This document shows positions 7,803 to 14,729 of a DNA stretch of 23,180 nucleotides, piece by piece. Source of the stretch: UBA9619 sp964630665 (GTDB lineage: Bacteria; Pseudomonadota; Gammaproteobacteria; Arenicellales; UBA868); contig CAZVVN010000056.1 of the NCBI GenBank assembly GCA_964630665.1, forward strand, positions 1 through 23,180, given 5' to 3'. The notes below the pieces were generated by a model that had not been told where the DNA came from, ran no database searches, and saw nothing but the letters and a program-made list of their open reading frames with translations. A program made the position numbers and the translations under genes. The first letter of the stretch is position 1, and every line of letters begins with the position of its first letter.

Positions 7803-9065
7803 TCAGCGCAAAAAAGCTGAGAAGTGTCCTGTGATCAGAGTGTTGAAAGCACCGGGGCTTTCTATGTTGGCGATGTGTCCGACACCGGGGATGACGTGAA
7901 ATTGCGCGTCGGGGATCTCGGCTGCAACAGCAGCCATCTCCTCGACCGGGGCCAGGGGGTCAAGGGCCGCGGCGATCATCGTGACCGGCACACTGACCTT
8001 GCCGGTATCAAAAATGCTAACCGGGTTCGTATAACAGCGCAGCGATTTCAGGTAGCTGTCTTTACGTAAAGCACACAGTGACTCGAGTACTGCGGCTCTG
8101 CCGGTATCAGCAGCCGCTTCCGAGAGAATCACCGGCAGAACATTGCCGGCATTCTCATAGGGCTCGATTCCGCCCAGCAACGGTTCTTCACGAAGGTTCA
8201 GGAACCTGGATCTTTTTTCATCCGACGCCCGTGTCATCCCCAGGCTTCCGGACGTCAATACCAGGCTGCTGACCCGCTGTGGAAACCGGGCATGGTAGAC
8301 CAATGCCAACCAACTGCCCATGGACTGACCGACCAGGTGAAGCCTTTCGATACCAAAATACTCACGGACACGTTCAATATCGTTGCACAGCCGTTCTTCG
8401 GTCAGAGGCCCCGAATAATCTTCACTGCCGTTGTAACCCCGATAATCCATTGCCGCCCCGGCAATTCCCGCCGGTAATGCCGCCAGCTGGTCCTGCCACA
8501 CCACCCGGCTGCCGCCAATACCGTGCAGGAAAAGACAAAGATCACCGCGGCCGGCCGAAGTGACGGCGATCCGTGGAACACCGTCTAACCGGACATGCTC
8601 CAATGCATCGGGTTCTGGAGCCCGGGGCACACCGAACCGCTGCGCCAGCTCGTCGATACCGCTCCGATAAACCTGATCGGTGCCGGCCCAGAACCTTGAC
8701 GCCTGGTCACGGGCACAGGAAAACATCCCCGACCAGCACACACGGGTCCAGTCCTGCCAGGGTGCCGGTGTTAACTCAAAGGTAGCGCTGTAGGCTTCGA
8801 GACCAGCGGGCCCTTCTTCGAGCGTGTAGGCCAGATATCGTTGATCGTCGCTGAAATCGGTCAGGCGTTCGGCATAGCGCTGCGACTCACCGTGGACCGT
8901 AAAGCGGCGCAGGGCGCCGGGCACGAAAGGATTTGCACCACCTGCCAGCTCGCACGACGCCATTGCGGGGTGCCACGCGGTAGTGAACTCCCGGGCGATC
9001 GACCATACATCCGAAACCCGGGCACGAATCACACCCGTCACGTTGACGGAGACCTTATCGTTCAT
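7803..9065 (-). CDS. SRPBCC (START-like) domain fused to an alpha/beta hydrolase
   Basis: A 420-residue fusion. Residues about 5-145 resemble the SRPBCC/polyketide-cyclase ligand-binding fold (VSDVWSIAREFTTAWHPAMASCEL, YLAYTLEEGPAGLEAYSATFEL). From about 155 a full alpha/beta hydrolase follows: oxyanion-hole LHGIGGSRVVW, nucleophile elbow GQSMG with Ser248, then Asp369 (AALDPLAP) and His397 (GVGHIANIE). The hydrolytic triad is therefore complete. No signal peptide is seen, so the enzyme is probably cytoplasmic. It is the last gene of an operon with a flavoprotein and a NicX-like dioxygenase. In nicotinate degradation the NicX product is deformylated by the alpha/beta hydrolase NicD, so an amide or C-C hydrolase role after ring opening is a reasonable inference. 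Ester hydrolysis is also possible. Confidence 0.88.
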   Translation of the reverse strand: MNDKVSVNVTGVIRARVSDVWSIAREFTTAWHPAMASCELAGGANPFVPGALRRFTVHGESQRYAERLTDFSDDQRYLAYTLEEGPAGLEAYSATFELTPAPWQDWTRVCWSGMFSCARDQASRFWAGTDQVYRSGIDELAQRFGVPRAPEPDALEHVRLDGVPRIAVTSAGRGDLCLFLHGIGGSRVVWQDQLAALPAGIAGAAMDYRGYNGSEDYSGPLTEERLCNDIERVREYFGIERLHLVGQSMGSWLALVYHARFPQRVSSLVLTSGSLGMTRASDEKRSRFLNLREEPLLGGIEPYENAGNVLPVILSEAAADTGRAAVLESLCALRKDSYLKSLRCYTNPVSIFDTGKVSVPVTMIAAALDPLAPVEEMAAVAAEIPDAQFHVIPGVGHIANIESPGAFNTLITGHFSAFLR

Positions 9066-9122
9066 GGCAAGGCGTCACGTGCCCATCGGGTCTGGAAACG
9101 GACAGCTTCGCAGCCTGGCTGC

Positions 9123-10400
9123 TCAAGCCGGTGTCCCGGGGCGCCACAGGGAACTGCGGGCCAGACCCGCCTCTTCCTGTTCGATCAGGTCGAATTCATC
9201 CGGTGTGTAAAGGCCCAGAATGCCGAGGTAGTCAAAACAGATCTCGCTGGTGTAAGGCAGCATCAACGCCCCACAGCGGCTGTCCCTGTAGAGTCGCTCA
9301 AGCGGCAGCTTGCGATCGATCGTCTGCCCCCCGCAGGTACGGATCGCCAGAGCACAGATCTCGTTGGCATTCTCCATCACCGTGTACTGGGTGGCGTAGC
9401 AGTGCAGCACCTGTTCCCGGGTCGGAAACGACCCAGCCTCGGCAATAGCCCGCCAGAACATCGAGCGCGACTGTTCCAGCAGCAACTGCATGCGGGCGGC
9501 GCCCATTCGCTTGGTGCCGAACATCCTTCTCTTGACCGGCGGCAGACCTTCTATTTCGCCCCTCAGATAGCGGATGGTGAAGTCATGGGCGCCCTCACTG
9601 ATTCCCATGTAGGTCGGTGCGAGCAGCATGAACATATGCGGATAGTTGGCGAGACAGACCCCGAGAACTCCGGGCGGCATCAGGGCATTCTCATGACCCA
9701 CAAAAACGTCCTTGAGTACCAGATCCAGAGAGCTCGTCGCACGCATCCCCAGGGTGTCCCAGTCACCGTCGAACTTGAGCCCTGGCGCATCGCTGGAGAC
9801 CGCGAGGCACATCACGTCATCATTACTGAGCACCCGGCCATCGACCGCTTCCGTACACATGATGGAATAGTAGTCTGCTGCACCGGCCAGCGAGGCGAAC
9901 TTCTTACGGCCGTTCAGCCGCCAGCCACCGGCGATCGGTGTCGCCACGGTACCAATGGGACGGGAAGTCCAGTTCTCACCGCCTTCCGAGAATGGCTGGG
10001 CGTAAAGCGCACCTTGATCGACGACACGCCCAAAATGAAGCTCTCTCAACTGCTCGAACTCGCTCCTTTGTGTTTCAGTCAATGGCATCTTCTGATCATC
10101 ACAAAACAGCGCCGACCAGAGCATGCTGCAGGTGTGCATATTGAAGGTCAGTGCAGTCGCACCACAGTACCGGCCGATCTGTGCACCGACCAGGCAATAG
10201 GTCTCATAATCAGCACCTGCGCCGCCGGAGGCAACGGGTATGCACAGTTTCAGCAGGCCGGCATCCCGCAGATCTTGGTAGTTCTCAGTCGGAAACCGGG
10301 CAGCAGTGTCAAATTCGGCGGCGCGATCTGCAAAGACAGGTCCCAACTCGTCGACCAGACCGATCAACTCTTTCTGCAAAGCGGTCCAATCGTTCTTCAT
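9123..10400 (-). CDS. Acyl-CoA-dehydrogenase-fold flavoprotein, possibly a monooxygenase
   Basis: This 425-residue protein has the three-domain acyl-CoA dehydrogenase layout. The helical N-terminus includes DLRDAGLLKLCIPVASGG, the middle beta domain has GGWRLNGRKKFASLAGAADYY and WDTLGMRATSS, and the C-terminal helical domain ends RLYRDSRCGALMLPYTSEI. At the place of the classical catalytic Glu (IYEGTSE) it reads LPYTSE, with no Glu. That is also seen in related flavin monooxygenases such as DszC, so oxygenation or another flavin reaction is as likely as CoA-ester dehydrogenation. No reductase partner is adjacent. The start ATG follows AAGGA, which overlaps the stop TAA of the upstream NicX-like gene; the nine-base gap indicates translational coupling. 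Confidence 0.85.
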   Translation of the reverse strand: MKNDWTALQKELIGLVDELGPVFADRAAEFDTAARFPTENYQDLRDAGLLKLCIPVASGGAGADYETYCLVGAQIGRYCGATALTFNMHTCSMLWSALFCDDQKMPLTETQRSEFEQLRELHFGRVVDQGALYAQPFSEGGENWTSRPIGTVATPIAGGWRLNGRKKFASLAGAADYYSIMCTEAVDGRVLSNDDVMCLAVSSDAPGLKFDGDWDTLGMRATSSLDLVLKDVFVGHENALMPPGVLGVCLANYPHMFMLLAPTYMGISEGAHDFTIRYLRGEIEGLPPVKRRMFGTKRMGAARMQLLLEQSRSMFWRAIAEAGSFPTREQVLHCYATQYTVMENANEICALAIRTCGGQTIDRKLPLERLYRDSRCGALMLPYTSEICFDYLGILGLYTPDEFDLIEQEEAGLARSSLWRPGTPA

Positions 10401-10409
10401 GTTTGATCC

Positions 10410-11465
10410 TTATACAGCTTGACTGAACGGCCCTGACAGCATGCCCCGATCAACGACCTCGAGGCCGTCAAGGCTGATGCTGCAGTTCCGCAGGGGCAGG
10501 TCGAAGTGCCCCTGGGTAAACCGCCCCGCCTCCTGGTTGGAACCGGTCGAGAACAGGAAATTACCCGCAAAAGCGCGGAACTCCGTACAGTGAATATCCC
10601 CTCGGTCGTAGCACACCAACGATTCCCACCGGGCCCTGGGGTTCAATCCCCAGCCTACGTGGGAGAACCCGTAGGCCACCGGATCATCCCAAGCTGCTAA
10701 ATAAGAACGGAAAAGGTCGGCGTCGAGGTTGTCGCCCGCGATGCCCGTCAGGTAATCGTCTTCAATCTGCAACACGATGGACTGCTCCAGATAGCGCTTG
10801 AACGTGAGATTCATGTCCCCGGGCGCCATCACGATTTTTCCGTTGATCGTGCCCTCCTGCGGGAAACAAAGACAAAGCCCGCCCGGCCAGTGGGCGACCC
10901 CCGATCGAGCGCGGGTAAAGCCGGGAGTTCCACCAGTCGGTGCATCCGTTACATCAATCGTCAGGTCCGTACCGGCGGCAGAGGTGACCTTCATGGTTTT
11001 GGCCTTCTTGAGCAGGCTGATTCCCAGGTCAACGACTTGTTCCAGGCCCGGGTCGGGCTCAAGGCGTTCAAGCACTTCCGGGTGCTCATTGCTGATCATC
11101 ATCAACCGCGCGCCTTCTGACTGGATCTCGAAAAGTTCCTCGGCGTGCACCATGCCCTCGACAGTCAGGTCGATGACCACCTCACAGGCCCTCAGTGAAG
11201 CAACTGCAGCGCTCTGCCCGGTCAACGCCATCGTCGCACCGGTGGAACGGACCGGCACGGGTGCCGACTGTGGCGGGGTCGGCAGTATGATGTGATGAAA
11301 GACCGCACCCAGCCGGTGACAGGCAAGTTCCGCCAGGTGAACGCTGACCGCACGGCTCTGGCTTTCCGACACGATACCGACCAGTGTGCTCTGCTCCACG
11401 CCGCAAAGATCAAAAACCCGGGAGAACGAATCGATCCACTTACTTTCAATCCTGTCAGTCAGCAT
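10410..11465 (-). CDS. NicX-like (2,5-dihydroxypyridine 5,6-dioxygenase / M29-fold) protein
   Basis: A 351-residue protein. NicX, the non-haem Fe(II) dioxygenase that opens 2,5-dihydroxypyridine to N-formylmaleamate, has about 350 residues and, from memory, binds iron through His265, His318 and Asp320. Here His269 (GFSHVGWGLN), His320 and Asp322 (TQGHFDLPL) occupy matching places with nearly the same spacing. The C-terminal part also shows the family stretches GDIHCTEFRAF and RNCSISLDG. The fold is shared with M29 aminopeptidases, so automatic annotation may call it leucyl aminopeptidase. ATG start with AGAGGG upstream. It is the first gene of an operon with a flavoprotein and an SRPBCC-hydrolase. 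Confidence is high for the superfamily and moderate for ring cleavage; the substrate is unknown. Confidence 0.8.
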   Translation of the reverse strand: MLTDRIESKWIDSFSRVFDLCGVEQSTLVGIVSESQSRAVSVHLAELACHRLGAVFHHIILPTPPQSAPVPVRSTGATMALTGQSAAVASLRACEVVIDLTVEGMVHAEELFEIQSEGARLMMISNEHPEVLERLEPDPGLEQVVDLGISLLKKAKTMKVTSAAGTDLTIDVTDAPTGGTPGFTRARSGVAHWPGGLCLCFPQEGTINGKIVMAPGDMNLTFKRYLEQSIVLQIEDDYLTGIAGDNLDADLFRSYLAAWDDPVAYGFSHVGWGLNPRARWESLVCYDRGDIHCTEFRAFAGNFLFSTGSNQEAGRFTQGHFDLPLRNCSISLDGLEVVDRGMLSGPFSQAV

Positions 11466-11506
11466 GTCTGCCCTCTACACATATCTCTCAAGACCGGTTA
11501 ACACCG

Positions 11507-11536
11507 ATGATCGCCACGCCAATCAACTGGCGTCAA
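11507..11536 (-). promoter_or_regulatory. Candidate sigma-70 promoter with overlapping inverted repeat, NicX-like operon
   Basis: On the minus strand TTGACG (11536-11531) is followed after 18 bases by GATCAT (11512-11507), 5/6 and 4/6 matches to consensus, about 40 bases before the NicX-like start. The inverted repeat ACGCCA (11516-11521) / TGGCGT (11528-11533) overlaps the -35 region and spacer, where a repressor could act. No regulator gene is adjacent. Confidence 0.4.
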
Positions 11537-11642
11537 CCCTGCCCGTCCCTGTCTTACAGCGAAAAATCCAGCGCTACACGGTACTGCAACCCGAGCACGA
11601 GCTAAAAAATCGCAGGCCCGACACTATCAGCAAGACACGCAG

Positions 11643-12098
11643 TCAGTCGCACCAGCTGCTGGGCTCGCTGTTCTCGACGGCCAGGCCCTTGTACATCAGT
11701 TCCTGCCCGACGCTGAAGCCGTCTGCGTAAACAACAGCCAGGGTCCTGCCGTCTGGATCGGTTGCCGTAATCTCGAGTGTCAGTTTCTCAGCTGATTGCA
11801 GCAGGCGCTCGGTCAGGGCTTTGGCTTTAATCGCCTTCACACCTTCTTCGGAGCACCACGCTTCACCGGACTCTCCGGGCCTGAGAGCCGGCACATCGGT
11901 CAAGGCAAAGTGGACCTCGGTTGAGACACCCTCGACAAAAAACCATGCCGTGTTGCCGTCAACAACCCGGTCCAGGGTAACCGGGGTATAAGTACATGGG
12001 CAGGCCGCACCCACAACGTCGTGTACCAGCAATAAGATTCCCGTCAAAAGGCCTTTTAGCAGCGCTGTGCCTGGTGAGCTGTGGGATCGGGAGTTCAA
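11643..12098 (-). CDS. Exported staphylococcal-nuclease-like protein with a degenerate active site
   Basis: The chosen start is TTG 12098, which follows AGGAAAGCC and gives 151 residues with a signal-like N-terminus (LLKGLLTGILLLVHDVVGAA). An open GTG start at 12173 would add 25 residues, hide that signal and overlap the upstream gene. Residues about 40-143 follow the SNase/OB fold: LDRVVDGNTAWFF, ALTDVPAL, DPDGRTLAVVYADGFSVGQELMYKGLAVE. Compared with staphylococcal nuclease, Asp21 is Asn, Arg35 is His and Glu43 is Ala, while Asp40 and Arg87 are kept. Classical calcium-dependent DNA cleavage is therefore unlikely. It may be a binding domain in the periplasm or envelope. Five cysteines in the mature part allow disulfides. 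It is the last gene of the CDO-TauD operon. Confidence 0.75.
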   Translation of the reverse strand: MNSRSHSSPGTALLKGLLTGILLLVHDVVGAACPCTYTPVTLDRVVDGNTAWFFVEGVSTEVHFALTDVPALRPGESGEAWCSEEGVKAIKAKALTERLLQSAEKLTLEITATDPDGRTLAVVYADGFSVGQELMYKGLAVENSEPSSWCD

Positions 12099-12135
12099 GG
12101 CTTTCCTGAAAGACCCTGGTGTGATGAACCTGGCA

Positions 12136-12831
12136 TCAGCCGCCACGCTCCGAACCCGCCCCTGGCGCACCACCGATACTATCGACGACCGAAAGACAGC
12201 GGGCCAGCAGTGGACCCACGCCGAGGGCCACCATCAAAGTGGCAATACCGATCACCCCGCCCAACAGCCAACCGGCAGTCAGCACCGTTACCTCGAGACC
12301 GGTCCTGACCCAGCCGATGGGAAGCTTTGTCAGTCTCTGCAGGCCGGTCATCAATCCGTCCCGCGGACCGGGACCCAGATTGGCGGTCAGATAGAAGGCG
12401 CTTCCGACTGCCAGCAGGATCACCCCAATGGCACTCTGCAACAAGCCAAAAACCCGGCTATCAGGGACCGGCAGATGCGGGACCGTCGTGTCTATGGCGA
12501 CCGCCACAAGAACGACGTTCAGTATCGTGCCCAGGCCCGGCCATTCGCGCATGGGGATCCAGGCGACCAGCACCAGCACACCTATCGCCAGAACGGAAAA
12601 CCCAATCGTCCAGCCGGTCTGCGCCGCAACGCCCTGGGCCAGGGTAGTCCACGGACTGACACCCAACCCGGCTGCGATCAGAACGGCATGGCCCGTACCA
12701 AAGATCCATAATCCTGCAAGAAGGAACATCAGACTCAACAGCGGAGGCCTGAAGGTCATCGGATGCTCCGCGCTCCAGGTCGTCACCGGCACCGCTCTGG
12801 CGGGCCGAAAGAACGCACGCAGCAGATTCAT
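12136..12831 (-). CDS. YczE/YitT-type integral membrane protein
   Basis: This protein has 231 residues from ATG 12831, which has GGGGA about five bases upstream; a GTG at 12861 would be less well placed. Several hydrophobic helices are visible: LLSLMFLLAGLWIFGTGHAVL, FSVLAIGVLVLVAWI, GTILNVVLVAVAI, FGLLQSAIGVILLAVGSAFYL, VLTAGWLLGGVIGIATLMVAL. The conserved turns GLGVSPWTTLAQG and NLGPGPRDGLMTGL mark the YczE/YitT family of unassigned inner-membrane proteins. The internal repetition of G-x-GP/SP-W/R-D/T suggests an inverted duplication. Its place in an operon with two iron oxygenases could mean transport of a substrate or product, but no function is established. Confidence 0.85.
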   Translation of the reverse strand: MNLLRAFFRPARAVPVTTWSAEHPMTFRPPLLSLMFLLAGLWIFGTGHAVLIAAGLGVSPWTTLAQGVAAQTGWTIGFSVLAIGVLVLVAWIPMREWPGLGTILNVVLVAVAIDTTVPHLPVPDSRVFGLLQSAIGVILLAVGSAFYLTANLGPGPRDGLMTGLQRLTKLPIGWVRTGLEVTVLTAGWLLGGVIGIATLMVALGVGPLLARCLSVVDSIGGAPGAGSERGG

Positions 12832-12875
12832 GTTGTCCCCGGGAGGTCTAGATGCAGCCACACGATTCGCTGACG

Positions 12876-13838
12876 TTAGACGGGCCCGATCGGATCACCT
12901 TCAATCGGCCGCGACGGCGTTCCGTCAACCGCCCTTGGGACCTCGCCGAGCAGAGTGACACGGTAGAACTGCCGGTCAAAATCAGTCTGGTAAATATCGG
13001 TTGGAGCCAGATGAGCCGTAGCGCGATTGTCCCAGAACGCGACACTTCCCGGCTCCCACCTGAAACGCACGGTGAATTCGGGGCGTAGTGCTTGCTCCCA
13101 AAGCAGTTCAAGGAACTGCTGGCTCTCACGGTCAGTCATACCTGAGATCGACTTGACATAACTCGGGCTGACGAAGAGTACGCGTTCACCGGTCTCGGGG
13201 TGCATGGTGACGATCGGGTGCTCACTCACCATGGGTCGGTTGTTTACAGACCTTTCGAATTCTTTTGCGCCTTTTCCTGTACCAGTTGCTGAAAAACGGT
13301 GGACACCCCACAGCTTGACCACGATGGCCTGCAGCGCTGGAGAGAGACTCTGGTAGGCCGCGACCAGATTGGTCCATTGCGTGTCTCCACCATAAGGTGG
13401 CACAACGTCGCCGCGCAGCACCGAGGCCGCAGGTGGATTGATTGCGGCCGTGACGTCAGTGTGCCAGCCGGACCACAATCGGGTAACGGGTGGAGCCTGG
13501 TTCTGGTTGGCAGGGCGGAACTTGGCGATCGAATAGATCTCCGGGTAGGTGTCGTCATGACCAAACACCACGTGCCCGGGAGTCAGTGCGCCGAACTGGC
13601 GGGCAAACTGTACGTGCTGGGCATGGTCAAGATTCTGACCGCGAAAGAAGACGACTTTCCACTTCAGAAGGGCCTGCCTGATCGCATCGATCGTCTTCGG
13701 TTGCAAGGGTCGGGTAAGGTCAACACCATCGATCAGCGCACCGGTGTGCACCGACAGCGGCTGTACGCCGATCGGTTCCGGCACTGCGCCGGAATCCGGT
13801 CGAGTTGGTCTTCTTTCACTCAGAGCTTCGCTCACCAT
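12876..13838 (-). CDS. TauD/TfdA family Fe(II)/2-oxoglutarate dioxygenase
   Basis: A 320-residue protein (TauD is 283). These cytoplasmic enzymes hydroxylate a substrate while decarboxylating 2-oxoglutarate; known substrates include taurine, alkyl sulfates and 2,4-D. The metal triad is complete: His126 and Asp128 in SGWHTDVT, and His276 in DNRATAHLAP. Arg289 and Arg293 in DRQFYRVTLLG match the 2-oxoglutarate-binding arginines. The N-terminus carries GVDLTRPL and VVFFRGQNL, typical of the family. ATG start with GAGG seven bases upstream. It lies 34 bases after the cysteine-dioxygenase-like gene, which suggests an organosulfur substrate. That is inference, and no sulfonate transporter genes are present in the window. 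Confidence 0.92.
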   Translation of the reverse strand: MVSEALSERRPTRPDSGAVPEPIGVQPLSVHTGALIDGVDLTRPLQPKTIDAIRQALLKWKVVFFRGQNLDHAQHVQFARQFGALTPGHVVFGHDDTYPEIYSIAKFRPANQNQAPPVTRLWSGWHTDVTAAINPPAASVLRGDVVPPYGGDTQWTNLVAAYQSLSPALQAIVVKLWGVHRFSATGTGKGAKEFERSVNNRPMVSEHPIVTMHPETGERVLFVSPSYVKSISGMTDRESQQFLELLWEQALRPEFTVRFRWEPGSVAFWDNRATAHLAPTDIYQTDFDRQFYRVTLLGEVPRAVDGTPSRPIEGDPIGPV

Positions 13839-13872
13839 CGATCAACCTCAGTATTGCGCCACGAAAGAGCTT

Positions 13873-14403
13873 TCACTCGAGAGGCCCTACGAGTTTGTGA
13901 TAGTTTTCGGTCGTGAAGGGCATCGACTCACCGGTCTCGCTATCGAACAGCTCCCTTTCGATCGTGCTCAACGATCCAAGATAGACATGCAGGCCAAGGC
14001 TGGGTGCATCGCCTTCAGCGTACACCGCGTGTATTCCCTCGCCACCAAGTGACAGGGTATCGCCGGGTAGCAGGCGTTTCTGCTTGATTTCTTCCAATGA
14101 CCCGGTTCTTGACCGTCGGTACAACCGATTGATCTCTATACCCTGATAGACCCCCAGAAACGCCGGCATTTTGTGGTTGTGCGGCGGCACCAGTTCGTGC
14201 GGGGCGAAACAGACCCAGTAGACGGAGACCTGCTCATCCTCGTACAACGTTTCATCCCCGGTTCCGAAGGGTCTGACCGCTGCAGCGATCGCATCGGGGT
14301 TGGCAAACGTCCGTACCATCAGATTGTTGACCTCAGCAACAGGGTGTTCCTCCGCAGCAGCCGATCGCGCTTCGAGAACAAACTCTTTGAGACTGAAAAC
14401 CAC
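13873..14403 (-). CDS. Cysteine-dioxygenase-like cupin (thiol dioxygenase family)
   Basis: A 176-residue single-domain cupin. His75 and His77 in PPHNHKMPAFLGVYQG and His125 in GEGIHAVYAEG give the three-histidine iron site of thiol dioxygenases. The following LGLHVYLG corresponds to the SLHLY stretch of cysteine dioxygenase (His139 and Tyr141 kept, Ser replaced by Gly). Such enzymes oxidise cysteine, 3-mercaptopropionate or cysteamine to sulfinates in the cytoplasm. The start is GTG 14403, with AGGAG eight bases before it. It is the first gene of an operon with a TauD-type dioxygenase. A thiol to sulfinate/sulfonate to sulfite route is conceivable. The exact thiol cannot be read. Confidence 0.82.
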   Translation of the reverse strand: MVFSLKEFVLEARSAAAEEHPVAEVNNLMVRTFANPDAIAAAVRPFGTGDETLYEDEQVSVYWVCFAPHELVPPHNHKMPAFLGVYQGIEINRLYRRSRTGSLEEIKQKRLLPGDTLSLGGEGIHAVYAEGDAPSLGLHVYLGSLSTIERELFDSETGESMPFTTENYHKLVGPLE

Positions 14404-14497
14404 TTCATTTTCTCCTGTCGGAATAGGGCCGCCCGGCTACCAGGGGCAGAAACTGACCGTGAAAACAAAACGCCTTTAATCAATTCCTGAAACCAGC

Positions 14498-14521
14498 TTA
14501 ACTGACTGAATGATACGCCAT
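14498..14521 (-). CDS. Possible seven-residue leader peptide before the CDO-like gene
   Basis: On the minus strand AGGAGGTG, with five- to six-base spacing, precedes ATG and a seven-codon frame (MAYHSVS) that ends in TAA. It lies 94 bases upstream of the CDO-like start. The ribosome site is one of the strongest in the window but serves no other frame. This suggests a regulatory leader, although chance cannot be excluded. Confidence 0.4.
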   Translation of the reverse strand: MAYHSVS

Positions 14522-14541
14522 ATTCACCTCCTGGTAACCAT

Positions 14542-14555
14542 AGGCCCCGGGGCCT
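14542..14555. promoter_or_regulatory. Perfect 14-base palindrome in the divergent promoter region
   Basis: AGGCCCCGGGGCCT is a perfect palindrome between the divergent CDO-like and nicotinate phosphoribosyltransferase genes. It could be an operator shared by both. No regulator gene adjoins it. Confidence 0.35.
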
Positions 14556-14729
14556 TCGTCATACAGAATCGGCCGAGACCGAGCCGTGAGCGCCTTTTCC
14601 GATTACACTTTACGGATTCCCCATGGTTGCCGGACTGGCTATCATTGAAGCCCGGCGCGTAGTGCCAACCTGAGACGAGATGCCTACTACCGAAAGAATG
14701 TCTGAGCCCTTCGAAACGGAACAATACAA

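Larger units (their letters stand above)
14404..14729. other. Divergent 326-base intergenic region
   Basis: This region must hold the promoters of the CDO-TauD operon (leftward) and of nicotinate phosphoribosyltransferase (rightward). It contains the leader-like frame at 14498-14521, the palindrome at 14542-14555, and a 17-codon upstream frame from 14680. I saw no convincing -35/-10 pair. Confidence 0.6.

Noticed and set aside
8841..10406. A 521-codon open frame on the plus strand opposite the hydrolase and flavoprotein genes
   Set aside because: It is antisense to two clear family members, has no recognisable motif and the low-complexity Arg/His/Pro-rich look of a frame opened by G+C-biased codons.
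12067..12711. A 214-codon plus-strand frame opposite the YczE-type gene
   Set aside because: It is antisense to a well-formed multi-helix membrane protein and shows a repetitive Gln/Gly/Arg composition without motifs.
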